From assembly GCA_020852035.1 (NCBI GenBank), contig JADZBR010000257.1, forward strand, positions 1 through 8,919: a stretch of 8,919 nt of DNA, in the 5' to 3' direction. Source of the stretch: Caulobacteraceae bacterium. GTDB lineage: Bacteria > Pseudomonadota > Alphaproteobacteria > Caulobacterales > Caulobacteraceae. Of this stretch, positions 1 through 6,674 are shown piece by piece. Below the pieces are notes generated by a model. It saw nothing but the letters and a program-made list of their open reading frames with translations. It did no database searches and was not told the DNA's origin. Made by a program: the position numbers and the translations under genes. The first letter of the stretch is position 1; each line of letters begins with the position of its first letter.

Positions 1-487
1 CGCCCGGCAGGCGGCCCCCGAAAGTCCACGGCCCGAATGTCTGCAAAGTCGTCGGATCGAGGGCGATGGGCGGGTGGCCCTCCTCCAGCGCCAGCAGCCG
101 GCCGGCGTGGAGCAGGATGTGGGTGTTGGCGGCCCCCTGATCATCCACCCCGGCGACGGAGGGATCGCTCGCCCGCGGATCGCCGGTGGCGAACAGCGCC
201 CGCCCCGCGGCCCGCTCCAGCTCGAAGCGTCGCGTGCGAACCCAGCGGTTGCGGTAGGCCCCCCGGCCGCCGGCCATGAAGAAGGCGTGGACCATGCCCT
301 CGCCCTGCAGCGGATTGTAGGGCGCGATCGGCGCGAACTGCGGGTTCGGGCCGATGCGATAGAGGGCGCCCTCCAGACCGGCGGGCCACTCGCCCTCGAT
401 CGCCAGGTCGGCGTAGTCGCCCTCGAAGCGGATCGGTTCGAACGCCCCGCGCAGCAGCGGGTGATCGGCGGGATAGGGCTCGGCCAT
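1..487 (-). CDS. Carotenoid oxygenase family protein, N-terminal part (cut by window edge)
   Basis: Members of this family (RPE65, carotenoid and apocarotenoid cleavage oxygenases, lignostilbene dioxygenases) are Fe(II)-dependent enzymes that split a C=C bond of carotenoids or stilbenes with O2. Reading from ATG at 487, the window gives 162 residues plus one base with no stop. The family pattern is clear: GALYRIGPNPQFAP near residues 40-53, GEGMVHAF at 62-69, YRNRWVRT at 78-85, ANTHIL at 120-125, LLALEEG at 131-137, and LQTFGPWTFGGRLPG at the visible end. The four iron-binding histidines of the family lie beyond this point, so catalytic competence cannot be judged. The start is supported by GAGGAAA five or six bases upstream. 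The gene follows the glutamate dehydrogenase on the same strand after 100 bases. Substrate is unknown. Family assignment is firm; stilbene versus carotenoid specificity is open. Confidence 0.9.
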   Translation of the reverse strand, partial: MAEPYPADHPLLRGAFEPIRFEGDYADLAIEGEWPAGLEGALYRIGPNPQFAPIAPYNPLQGEGMVHAFFMAGGRGAYRNRWVRTRRFELERAAGRALFATGDPRASDPSVAGVDDQGAANTHILLHAGRLLALEEGHPPIALDPTTLQTFGPWTFGGRLPG

Positions 488-587
488 GGCTTTCCTCGCG
501 CTTTGGAAAGCCCGCCAAGCTAAGCGGAAAAATCTTCGCCGGTAGACTTGTCTTTGGTCCCCGCGTCAGCCGAACGCCGGCCGGAGC
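488..587. other. Intergenic gap between glutamate dehydrogenase and carotenoid oxygenase genes
   Basis: These 100 bases separate two minus-strand genes. I see no clear intrinsic terminator: the best hairpin is only GCCG/CGGC with a five-base loop (569-581), and no T tract follows it on the minus strand. I also see no convincing -35/-10 pair, although the AT-richer stretch around 520-535 could hold a promoter. Read-through from the dehydrogenase is therefore possible but not shown. Confidence 0.5.
490..496 (-). promoter_or_regulatory. Ribosome binding site of the carotenoid oxygenase gene
   Basis: On the minus strand GAGGAAA stands directly before GC-ATG (start codon 487-485). It is a good match to the anti-Shine-Dalgarno sequence and decides the start. 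Its presence suggests that this gene can be initiated independently of the upstream dehydrogenase reading frame. Confidence 0.65.
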
Positions 588-3500
588 CTATTTTTTCGCT
601 TTCTCCGTCTTTGCCGTCTTGGCGTTCGCCGCCTCGGCCAGCTGGCGCAGGGCGGCGTTGGCGATGGTCAGCTTGGCGAAGCTCCAGCCGCCGGGGGCGG
701 TCTCGATCTCGGCCAGGGTCTGGGCGGCGAGGTCGGCGGGCTCGCGGCGCAGGGCGCGCCAGGAATTGACCGCCGCCGCGGCGTCCTCGGCGGTGCGGCC
801 CGCGTGAGCCGAGCCGCCGAAGGCCATGATCGCGCGGGTGAGTATGGTTTGTTCCGCCAACAAGTCTTCGATCAAGCGGCGCACTGCCGACCGCTCGAAG
901 CTGTCGCCCGAGCGGAACTCCCCGGCGGCGGCGCGCAGGCGGTCGAAGCCGAAGGCGGCGCCCGCCTGGTGGTAGAGGCGCGCGACCTCGGGCAGGCTCC
1001 ACGAGGAGCCCTCGGCGAGGTCCACAAGATTGGACGCCGTGGTCAGCGGCTGCAGCACCGCGACCCGCAGGGCCAGGTCCTGCGGCGCGCCGGCCTCGAC
1101 CAGGCGCGCGAGGCGGCCCTGCAGGCCGGACTGCTCGACGGGGGAGAGGACCCCGGGGACCAGCTTGCGCAGCTGATCGACGCCCTTGCCGTAGCGCGCG
1201 ATCAGGCCGCCGACGGTCAGGTGCTCCTGCGCCGCGCGCTTGGCGAACCAGTAGATCATGCCGCGCAGCGAGTGGGCCATCGCCCGGAAAAGCGCCATCT
1301 GGCCGGCGGCGGGGGCCTTGCCGTCCAGGGCCTCGACGGCCTCCCAGAGCGGGTCGAACTGGAGGATCTGCCTGGCGGCGGCGAAGGCGACGATCAGGGC
1401 CGAGCGATTGCAGCCGGTCGCCGCGTGCAGGCGCGAGGGGAAGGTGGCGCCGGCGCGGTTGATCAGGTCGTTGACCAGCACGGTGGTGATGATCTCGCGC
1501 CGCAGCCGGTGGCGGCGCATCTGGTCGTCGTACTTGCGCAGCGGCCCCGGGAAATAGCCCTCGAGCACGTCCTCGAAGGCCGGGTCGTCGGGGGCGGCGC
1601 CGGCGATCACCTGGGCGAAGGCGTCGTTCTTGGCGTAGGCCATCACCACCGCCAGTTCCGGGCGCACCAGTCCGAGGCCCGCCTTGGCGCGCTCGGCGAT
1701 GGCCAGCGGATCGGGCAGGCCCTCGACCGCGCGCTCAAGGCGCCCGTCGCTTTCCAGCTCGAGCATGTAGCGGGCGTAGGCTTCCAGTTCGCCGGCGGCG
1801 TCCATCTGCATCAGCGAGATGGCCAGGGTCTGGTCGTAGTTGTGGGTCAGCACGTTCTCGGCCACCGCGTCGGTCATCGAGGCCAGCAGGGGGTCGCGCT
1901 TCTTGCGGGTGAGCTTGCCCTCGCGCTCCAGCATGCCGGTGAGGATCTTGATGTTCACCTCGTGGTCGGAGCTGTCGACGCCGGCGGAGTTGTCGATGGC
2001 GTCGGTGTCGATCCGCCCGCCGGCCAGGGCGAACTCGATGCGCGCGGCCTGGGTGAGGCCGAGGTTGGCGCCCTCGCCGACCACCTGCACCTTCAGCTGA
2101 CCTGCGTTGACCCGCAGGATGTCGTTGGCCTTGTCGCCGACGTCGGCGTTGCTCTCGTCCCTGGCCTTCACATAGGTGCCGATGCCGCCGAGGTAGAGCA
2201 GTTCGGCCTGGCCCTGCAGGATGGCGTGGATCAGCTCGCCGGGGGGCAGGGCCTCGGCGGTCACGCCCAGCCAGGCGCGCACCTGCGGCGACAGCGGGAT
2301 CGACTTCTGCGTCCGCGGGAAGACGCCGCCGCCCCTGGAGATCAGCTTGCGGTCATAGTCGTCCCAGGAGGAGCGCGGCAGCTCGAACATCCGCTTGCGC
2401 TCGACCCAGGTCTTCGCTGGATCGGGGTCGGGGTCGAGGAAGATGTGGCGGTGGTCGAAGGCGGCCAGCAGGCGGATCTGCTTCGACAGCAGCATGCCGT
2501 TGCCGAACACGTCGCCGGACATGTCGCCGACGCCGATGACGGTGAAGGGCTCGGCCTGGATGTCCTTGCCCAGTTCGCGGAAGTGGCGCTTGACCGCCTC
2601 CCAGGCGCCGCGGGCGGTGATGCCCATCTCCTTATGGTCGTAGCCCGCCGAGCCGCCGGAGGCGAAGGCGTCGCCCAGCCAGAAATCGCGCCCCTCGGCG
2701 ACGCCGTTGGCGATGTCGGAGAAGCTGGCCGTGCCCTTGTCGGCGGCGACCACCAGGTAGGGGTCGTCGGCGTCGTGGCGGATGACGTCGGGCGGCGGGA
2801 TGATCGCTCCGTCGGCGCCGATGTTGTCGGTGAGGTCCAGCAGCCCGTCGAGGAAGGTCGTGTAGGCCCGCACCGCTTCGGCCCGGATGGCGTCCGGCGC
2901 GCCGCCCTTGGGCAGTTGCTTGGGATAGAAGCCGCCCTTCGAGCCCAGCGGCACGATCACCGCGTTCTTGGTGTTCTGCGCCTTGGCCAGCGCCAGCACC
3001 TCGGTGCGGAAGTCGTCGCGCCGGTCGCTCCAGCGCAGGCCCCCGCGCGCCACCGGGCCGAAGCGCAGGTGCACGCCCTCCACGTGGTTGGCGGAGACGA
3101 AGATCTCGCGGAAGGGCTTGGGGGCCGGCAGGTCGGCCAGCTCCTGCGAGGCGACCTTGAAGCTGATGTAGGGCTTGGGCGCCCCGTCCTCGCCGGTCTG
3201 GTAGAAGTTGGTGCGCTGGGTGGCCTGCACCAGGGCGGCCAGACGGCGCAGCACGCGGTCGTCGTCGAGGCTGGCGACGTCCTGCAGGGCCTCGGTGATC
3301 TTGGCCATCACGGCGGCGGCCTGCTCGCCGCGGGCGGCCATGCTCGCCTTGATCGCCGGGTCGAAGCGGATGCGGAAGAGGTCGAGGATCAGCCGGGCGA
3401 TCTCGGCGTGGTCGGCCAGCGCCTGCTCCTGCACCGCCTGGCTGGGGTCGAGGCCCGACTGTTGGCGATAGCGCGCCAGCGCGCGGATCAGGGCCGCCCA

Positions 3501-5426
3501 GCGCCAGGAGACGCCGAGCTCCAGCACCAGCCGGTTGAAGCCGTCGCTCTCCGTGCGGCCGGTCCAGACGGCGACCATCGTGTCCTCGAAGGCGGTCTTC
3601 AGGTCGCCGAACACCAGGTGCTCGCCGCGCTCGTCCTCGAGGATGAACTCGTGCACCCAGACGGTCCGGCCACCGGCCGGGGTGACCGGGAAGCCGCGTT
3701 CGACCATCGCCTTCAGGCCCATGCGCTCGACGATCGGCAGCACCTCGGCCAGCGGCGCGGGCGCGCCGGGCCGGTAGAGCTTGAAGCGCATGGTGATCGA
3801 GTTGTCGGCGGCGGTGCGGAAGGCGCGCACGCGCACGGCCTCGTCCTCGCCCATGCTCTCGATCACCGCCAGGTCGGCCAGCGCCTCGTCGGCGTCGTAG
3901 AGGTCGCGGTAGCCGGCGGTGAAGGCTTCCTCCAGCCGGGCCGCGCCGGCGTCGTCGCCGGACTGGGCGCGCAGCGCGCTTTCCAGCCGGTCGTGCCAGG
4001 TGCGGGCGGCGAGCGCGATCTTCGCCTCGACCTTGGGGATCGACGCCTCGCGATGATGGCCGGGCTCGACGCCGATGATGAAGTGCACCCGCGCCAGGGC
4101 CGCTTCCGGAAAGGCCGGGTAGTAGGCCGAAACCCGGCCGCCATAGGCCTCGGCGAGGATCTCGCCGGCCGCGTGGCGCAGGTCGGAATCGTAGCGCTCG
4201 CGCGGCACGAACAGCACCGCGGAGATGAAGCGGTCGAAGGGGTCCTTGCGGGCGAAGACCCGCACGCGCGGGCGGTCGTAGAGGTGCAGGATGCCCTCGG
4301 CCGTCGCCAGCAGCTCCTTCTCGGTCATCTGGAAGAGCTCGTCGCGCGGGTGAGCCTCCAGGATGTTCTTCAGGCGCTTGAAGTTGTGGCTGCCGGGCGC
4401 CTCGCCGGCGTCGTCCAGCACGCCGGCGATCTTGCGGCGGATCAGCGGCACGGCGTGGGCCGGCTCGTCATAGGCGTCGGCGGTGAAGAGGCCGACGAAG
4501 CGCACCTCGCCGGAGGGCTTGCCGTCCGGCCCGAAGCGGCGGACGCCGACATAGTCCATGTAGCCGCGGCGGTGGACGCGCGAGCGCAGGTTGGACTTGG
4601 CGACGCTGACGACGGGGCCGGTCTTCAGGAGGTGCTCGAGCTTCTTGGTGAGCACCGCCGGCTCGTTGGCGCGGCGCAGCACCGAGCGCTCCTGGTCGCG
4701 CAGCACGCCCAGGCTGCCCTCCGGCTGGTGCAGCGGCTCCTCGGCCGCATAGCCGCCGTCCCGGGTGCGCGGATAGTCGTACTGGCGCGCGCCCAGATAG
4801 ACGAAGTGGCCGTCCTCCATCCAGCGCAGGAAGGCCAGTTCCTCGTTGCGCTGGGCGGTGTCGCCATCGGGCGCGGACTGCAGCTCGCCGATCACCCGGC
4901 CGGCCAACTCGAGGATGGCGGGGAAGTCCTCCACCGCCACGCTCACGTCGGCCAGGGTGGCTTCAATGCCGGCGATGAGGCGCCTGGCGCGTTCGCTGCC
5001 CAGGGTCTCCAGCACCACCAGGATCATCGAGCGCGGGCCTTTGCCGAGGTCGACGACGGGGTGGAACATGGCCCGCACCGGCAGGCCCTGCTCGGCGACC
5101 TCGCCCATCACGCTGGCGACCAGGAAGGGGCGGTCCTGCTGCACGATCTCCAGCCGGTCGAGGCCGAGCGGCGCACCGTCCTCGCCGGTCAAGGGGGCGA
5201 TGCGGATGGCGGGCTTCTTGCCTTTCGCCTTGCCGGCGAAGGCCCAGAACTCGGCCAGGGCCCGCGCCAGGGCCGCTTGGCCAACCTCCGGCAGTTCGTC
5301 GGCGACGACGTCCTCGGCCACCTGTTCGAGAAAAGCCTGCTGGGCCGCGTCGGGCGGGCCGGAGCCGGGCGACTGGGCGGCGAAAGCCTGGGCGAGGGTG
5401 AGTTGCGGCTTGGTCTTGGAGGTCAT
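588..5426 (-). CDS. gdhZ: NAD-dependent glutamate dehydrogenase, large (about 180 kDa) class
   Basis: Oxidatively deaminates L-glutamate to 2-oxoglutarate and ammonium with NAD+, feeding amino-acid carbon into the TCA cycle in the cytoplasm. The protein has 1,612 residues, the normal size for the L_180 class (Pfam Bac_GDH). The N-terminal third is the ACT-type regulatory region (for example HFVYLGARQYDY near 204-215). The catalytic core shows RGGLRWSDR from residue 794, then Lys815 (KAQ), Lys820 (KNAVIVP) and Lys830 (SKGGF), ADKGTASFSD from 895, and the nucleotide-binding GVGDMSGDVFGNGM at 965-978. The tail is Lys/Ala-rich. All motifs look intact. The frame stays open far upstream, but the start is ATG at 5426: it overlaps the permease stop as ATGA, and upstream residues resemble no family member. 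No Shine-Dalgarno is visible before it, which suggests translational coupling. The symbol follows the Caulobacter homologue GdhZ, which also regulates FtsZ; that second role is not visible here. In other genera the gene is called gdhB or gdh2. Confidence 0.96.
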   Translation of the reverse strand: MTSKTKPQLTLAQAFAAQSPGSGPPDAAQQAFLEQVAEDVVADELPEVGQAALARALAEFWAFAGKAKGKKPAIRIAPLTGEDGAPLGLDRLEIVQQDRPFLVASVMGEVAEQGLPVRAMFHPVVDLGKGPRSMILVVLETLGSERARRLIAGIEATLADVSVAVEDFPAILELAGRVIGELQSAPDGDTAQRNEELAFLRWMEDGHFVYLGARQYDYPRTRDGGYAAEEPLHQPEGSLGVLRDQERSVLRRANEPAVLTKKLEHLLKTGPVVSVAKSNLRSRVHRRGYMDYVGVRRFGPDGKPSGEVRFVGLFTADAYDEPAHAVPLIRRKIAGVLDDAGEAPGSHNFKRLKNILEAHPRDELFQMTEKELLATAEGILHLYDRPRVRVFARKDPFDRFISAVLFVPRERYDSDLRHAAGEILAEAYGGRVSAYYPAFPEAALARVHFIIGVEPGHHREASIPKVEAKIALAARTWHDRLESALRAQSGDDAGAARLEEAFTAGYRDLYDADEALADLAVIESMGEDEAVRVRAFRTAADNSITMRFKLYRPGAPAPLAEVLPIVERMGLKAMVERGFPVTPAGGRTVWVHEFILEDERGEHLVFGDLKTAFEDTMVAVWTGRTESDGFNRLVLELGVSWRWAALIRALARYRQQSGLDPSQAVQEQALADHAEIARLILDLFRIRFDPAIKASMAARGEQAAAVMAKITEALQDVASLDDDRVLRRLAALVQATQRTNFYQTGEDGAPKPYISFKVASQELADLPAPKPFREIFVSANHVEGVHLRFGPVARGGLRWSDRRDDFRTEVLALAKAQNTKNAVIVPLGSKGGFYPKQLPKGGAPDAIRAEAVRAYTTFLDGLLDLTDNIGADGAIIPPPDVIRHDADDPYLVVAADKGTASFSDIANGVAEGRDFWLGDAFASGGSAGYDHKEMGITARGAWEAVKRHFRELGKDIQAEPFTVIGVGDMSGDVFGNGMLLSKQIRLLAAFDHRHIFLDPDPDPAKTWVERKRMFELPRSSWDDYDRKLISRGGGVFPRTQKSIPLSPQVRAWLGVTAEALPPGELIHAILQGQAELLYLGGIGTYVKARDESNADVGDKANDILRVNAGQLKVQVVGEGANLGLTQAARIEFALAGGRIDTDAIDNSAGVDSSDHEVNIKILTGMLEREGKLTRKKRDPLLASMTDAVAENVLTHNYDQTLAISLMQMDAAGELEAYARYMLELESDGRLERAVEGLPDPLAIAERAKAGLGLVRPELAVVMAYAKNDAFAQVIAGAAPDDPAFEDVLEGYFPGPLRKYDDQMRRHRLRREIITTVLVNDLINRAGATFPSRLHAATGCNRSALIVAFAAARQILQFDPLWEAVEALDGKAPAAGQMALFRAMAHSLRGMIYWFAKRAAQEHLTVGGLIARYGKGVDQLRKLVPGVLSPVEQSGLQGRLARLVEAGAPQDLALRVAVLQPLTTASNLVDLAEGSSWSLPEVARLYHQAGAAFGFDRLRAAAGEFRSGDSFERSAVRRLIEDLLAEQTILTRAIMAFGGSAHAGRTAEDAAAAVNSWRALRREPADLAAQTLAEIETAPGGWSFAKLTIANAALRQLAEAANAKTAKTEKAKK
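5423..5426 (-). promoter_or_regulatory. ATGA stop/start overlap coupling permease and glutamate dehydrogenase
   Basis: On the minus strand the dehydrogenase ATG (5426-5424) and the permease TGA (5425-5423) share bases as ATGA. The roughly 25 bases before the ATG read as C/A-rich sequence ending CCCCGACCCCGAA, with no purine-rich Shine-Dalgarno. Ribosomes finishing the permease probably re-initiate here. The overlap is seen; coupling is inferred. Confidence 0.75.
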
Positions 5427-6556
5427 TTCGGGGTCGGGGCTTTGACAGGGCCGCGCCTCTTCGGCGCGGGCCGGGGCTTTTCGGCGGGGCTCCTGGCGGC
5501 GTGGCCCCTGGATAGGCGCTCCGGCTCGCCGTTTTCCGAGAGCAGCACGGCGATCCAGCGGGTGCCAGGGAACTGGGCCAGGATGACCATCATCATCACC
5601 GTCAGCGGCGTGGAGAGGAACATGCCCGCCACGCCCCAGATGGCGCCCCAGAAGGCCAGGGCGAGCAGGACCACCACCGGGTCGATGTTCAGGCTGTCGC
5701 CCTGCATGCGCGGCTGGATGACGTTGCCGACCGCGAACTGGATGGTCTGCAGCACGCCGAACAGGATCAGCGCCGGCCAGAAGGTGGGGAACTGCACCAG
5801 GGCGAAGACCGGCGGCACCAGGGTGCCGACGATGCCGCCGATGATCGGGATGTAGGAGGCCAGGAAGATCAGGAAGGCCCAGAAGACGGCGTTGTCGAGC
5901 CCGATCGCCGCCATCGCGATCCCCGAGCCGACGCCGAGCATCAGGCCGGTGACCGTCTGGACCCAGAGGTAGCGCTCCACCCCGTTGCGGATGGAAAGGA
6001 AGGCCTCCATCGCATCCCCGCGCTCGCTGCGCTCGGGCCAGAGGCCGACGATCTTGCGCTCGAAGTTGCGGCCAGAGGCGATGATGAAGCCCAGGTAGAT
6101 CAGCACGAAGACCGCGTTCTGGCCGAAGCTCTGCAGGCTCTTGGCGACCGTGCCGAGGTAGCGGGTCGGGTTCAGCTGCTGGAAGAGCTGGTCGACGGTG
6201 GAGGGGATGTTCAGGTTGAACATCTCCGAGACCTGGCGGATCAGGCCGTTGAGCCGCGGCGTGTAGCTGGCCAGCTGGGCGGCGAAACTGGCGGCGTTGT
6301 CGGCGATGAAGAAGGCGACGCCGAAGAAAAGGGCGATGGAGATCAGGATCGCCGCCGGCAGGGCCGCGACCTCCGGCAGCATCGGCAGCTTCTGGCGGAT
6401 CACCCGGGAGAAACCGTCGATCATCACCGCCAGGAAGACGGCGAGCGCCAGCGGGGTGAGGATCGGCGCGAGCCACGACAGGGCCGCGCCCACGGCGATC
6501 ACGGCGATGATCACGACGGCGGTGCGCAGGCCCCGCTGCGGCGAGACTTCGATCAT
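5423..6556 (-). CDS. AI-2E family transporter (PerM/UPF0118-type membrane protein)
   Basis: A 377-residue inner-membrane protein with about eight hydrophobic segments: roughly 12-29, 30-47, 65-86, 145-162, 200-222, 224-245, 257-278 and 293-325. The long polar stretch between the third and fourth segments (about 90-145) is typical of the family. Family motifs are SYIPIIGGIVGTLVPP at 234-249, GNVIQPRMQG at 277-286, and WGVAGMFLSTPL at 307-318. The C-terminus (about 340-377) is a basic, proline-rich cytoplasmic tail. Named after E. coli TqsA, the family is broad; other members have been linked to ion antiport, and the substrate here cannot be read from sequence. The start at 6556 has GAGAAG four bases upstream. 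It is the first gene of the minus-strand unit, and its TGA lies inside the ATGA shared with the dehydrogenase start, so a link to glutamate metabolism is possible but inferred from position only. Confidence 0.92.
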   Translation of the reverse strand: MIEVSPQRGLRTAVVIIAVIAVGAALSWLAPILTPLALAVFLAVMIDGFSRVIRQKLPMLPEVAALPAAILISIALFFGVAFFIADNAASFAAQLASYTPRLNGLIRQVSEMFNLNIPSTVDQLFQQLNPTRYLGTVAKSLQSFGQNAVFVLIYLGFIIASGRNFERKIVGLWPERSERGDAMEAFLSIRNGVERYLWVQTVTGLMLGVGSGIAMAAIGLDNAVFWAFLIFLASYIPIIGGIVGTLVPPVFALVQFPTFWPALILFGVLQTIQFAVGNVIQPRMQGDSLNIDPVVVLLALAFWGAIWGVAGMFLSTPLTVMMMVILAQFPGTRWIAVLLSENGEPERLSRGHAARSPAEKPRPAPKRRGPVKAPTPK

Positions 6557-6674
6557 TTCGCTTCTCTAGAGTGCGTCGCGGGCCTTGTCGCGCAGCGCGA
6601 AAGGCATTTCTCCCCCATAGCGCGGCTCATTTCGACGTTTTATGGCTAAGTCTCACCCTCGCGAGGAGCAAAGC
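6557..6674. promoter_or_regulatory. Divergent intergenic region with a 13-base dyad
   Basis: This stretch separates the minus-strand permease-dehydrogenase unit from the plus-strand HerA-like gene, so it should hold promoters for both directions. No convincing -35/-10 pair could be picked out; TTGTCG at 6585-6590 on the plus strand resembles an alphaproteobacterial -35 but lacks a good partner. At 6588-6600 the sequence TCGCGC-A-GCGCGA forms a perfect six-base inverted repeat around one central base. It could be an operator half-site pair or a small hairpin, but in such GC-rich DNA it may also be chance. Confidence 0.45.
6663..6668 (+). promoter_or_regulatory. Ribosome binding site that fixes the HerA-like gene start
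   Basis: GAGGAG stands six bases before the ATG at 6675. An ATG 33 bases further upstream (6642) is in frame, but it would place this Shine-Dalgarno inside the coding region and add an unconserved-looking MAKSHPREEQS extension. I therefore chose 6675. Confidence 0.75.

Noticed and set aside
569..581. Small hairpin GCCG/CGGC just after the dehydrogenase stop, considered as a terminator.
   Set aside because: The stem is only four base pairs and no T tract follows on the minus strand, so it is too weak to call.
520..1002. A minus-strand 160-codon frame spanning the dehydrogenase 3' end and the following gap.
   Set aside because: It overlaps the last 400 bases of the dehydrogenase in another frame and is Arg/Gly/Pro-rich. 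It has no plausible start context and no motif.
804..5855. A plus-strand open frame of 1,683 codons antisense to the glutamate dehydrogenase.
   Set aside because: The translation is rich in Gly, Ala, Val, His, Gln, Leu and Asp in the pattern expected from the complement of a GC-biased gene. It has no recognisable domain and lies opposite a gene with intact family motifs. Stop codons are simply rare in this frame.
5427..6476. Extension of the dehydrogenase frame by 350 residues upstream, into the permease gene.
   Set aside because: The added sequence is Arg/Pro/Gly/Ala-rich with no homology-like motifs, and it overlaps the clearly real permease in another frame. The ATG at 5426 fits the family length.
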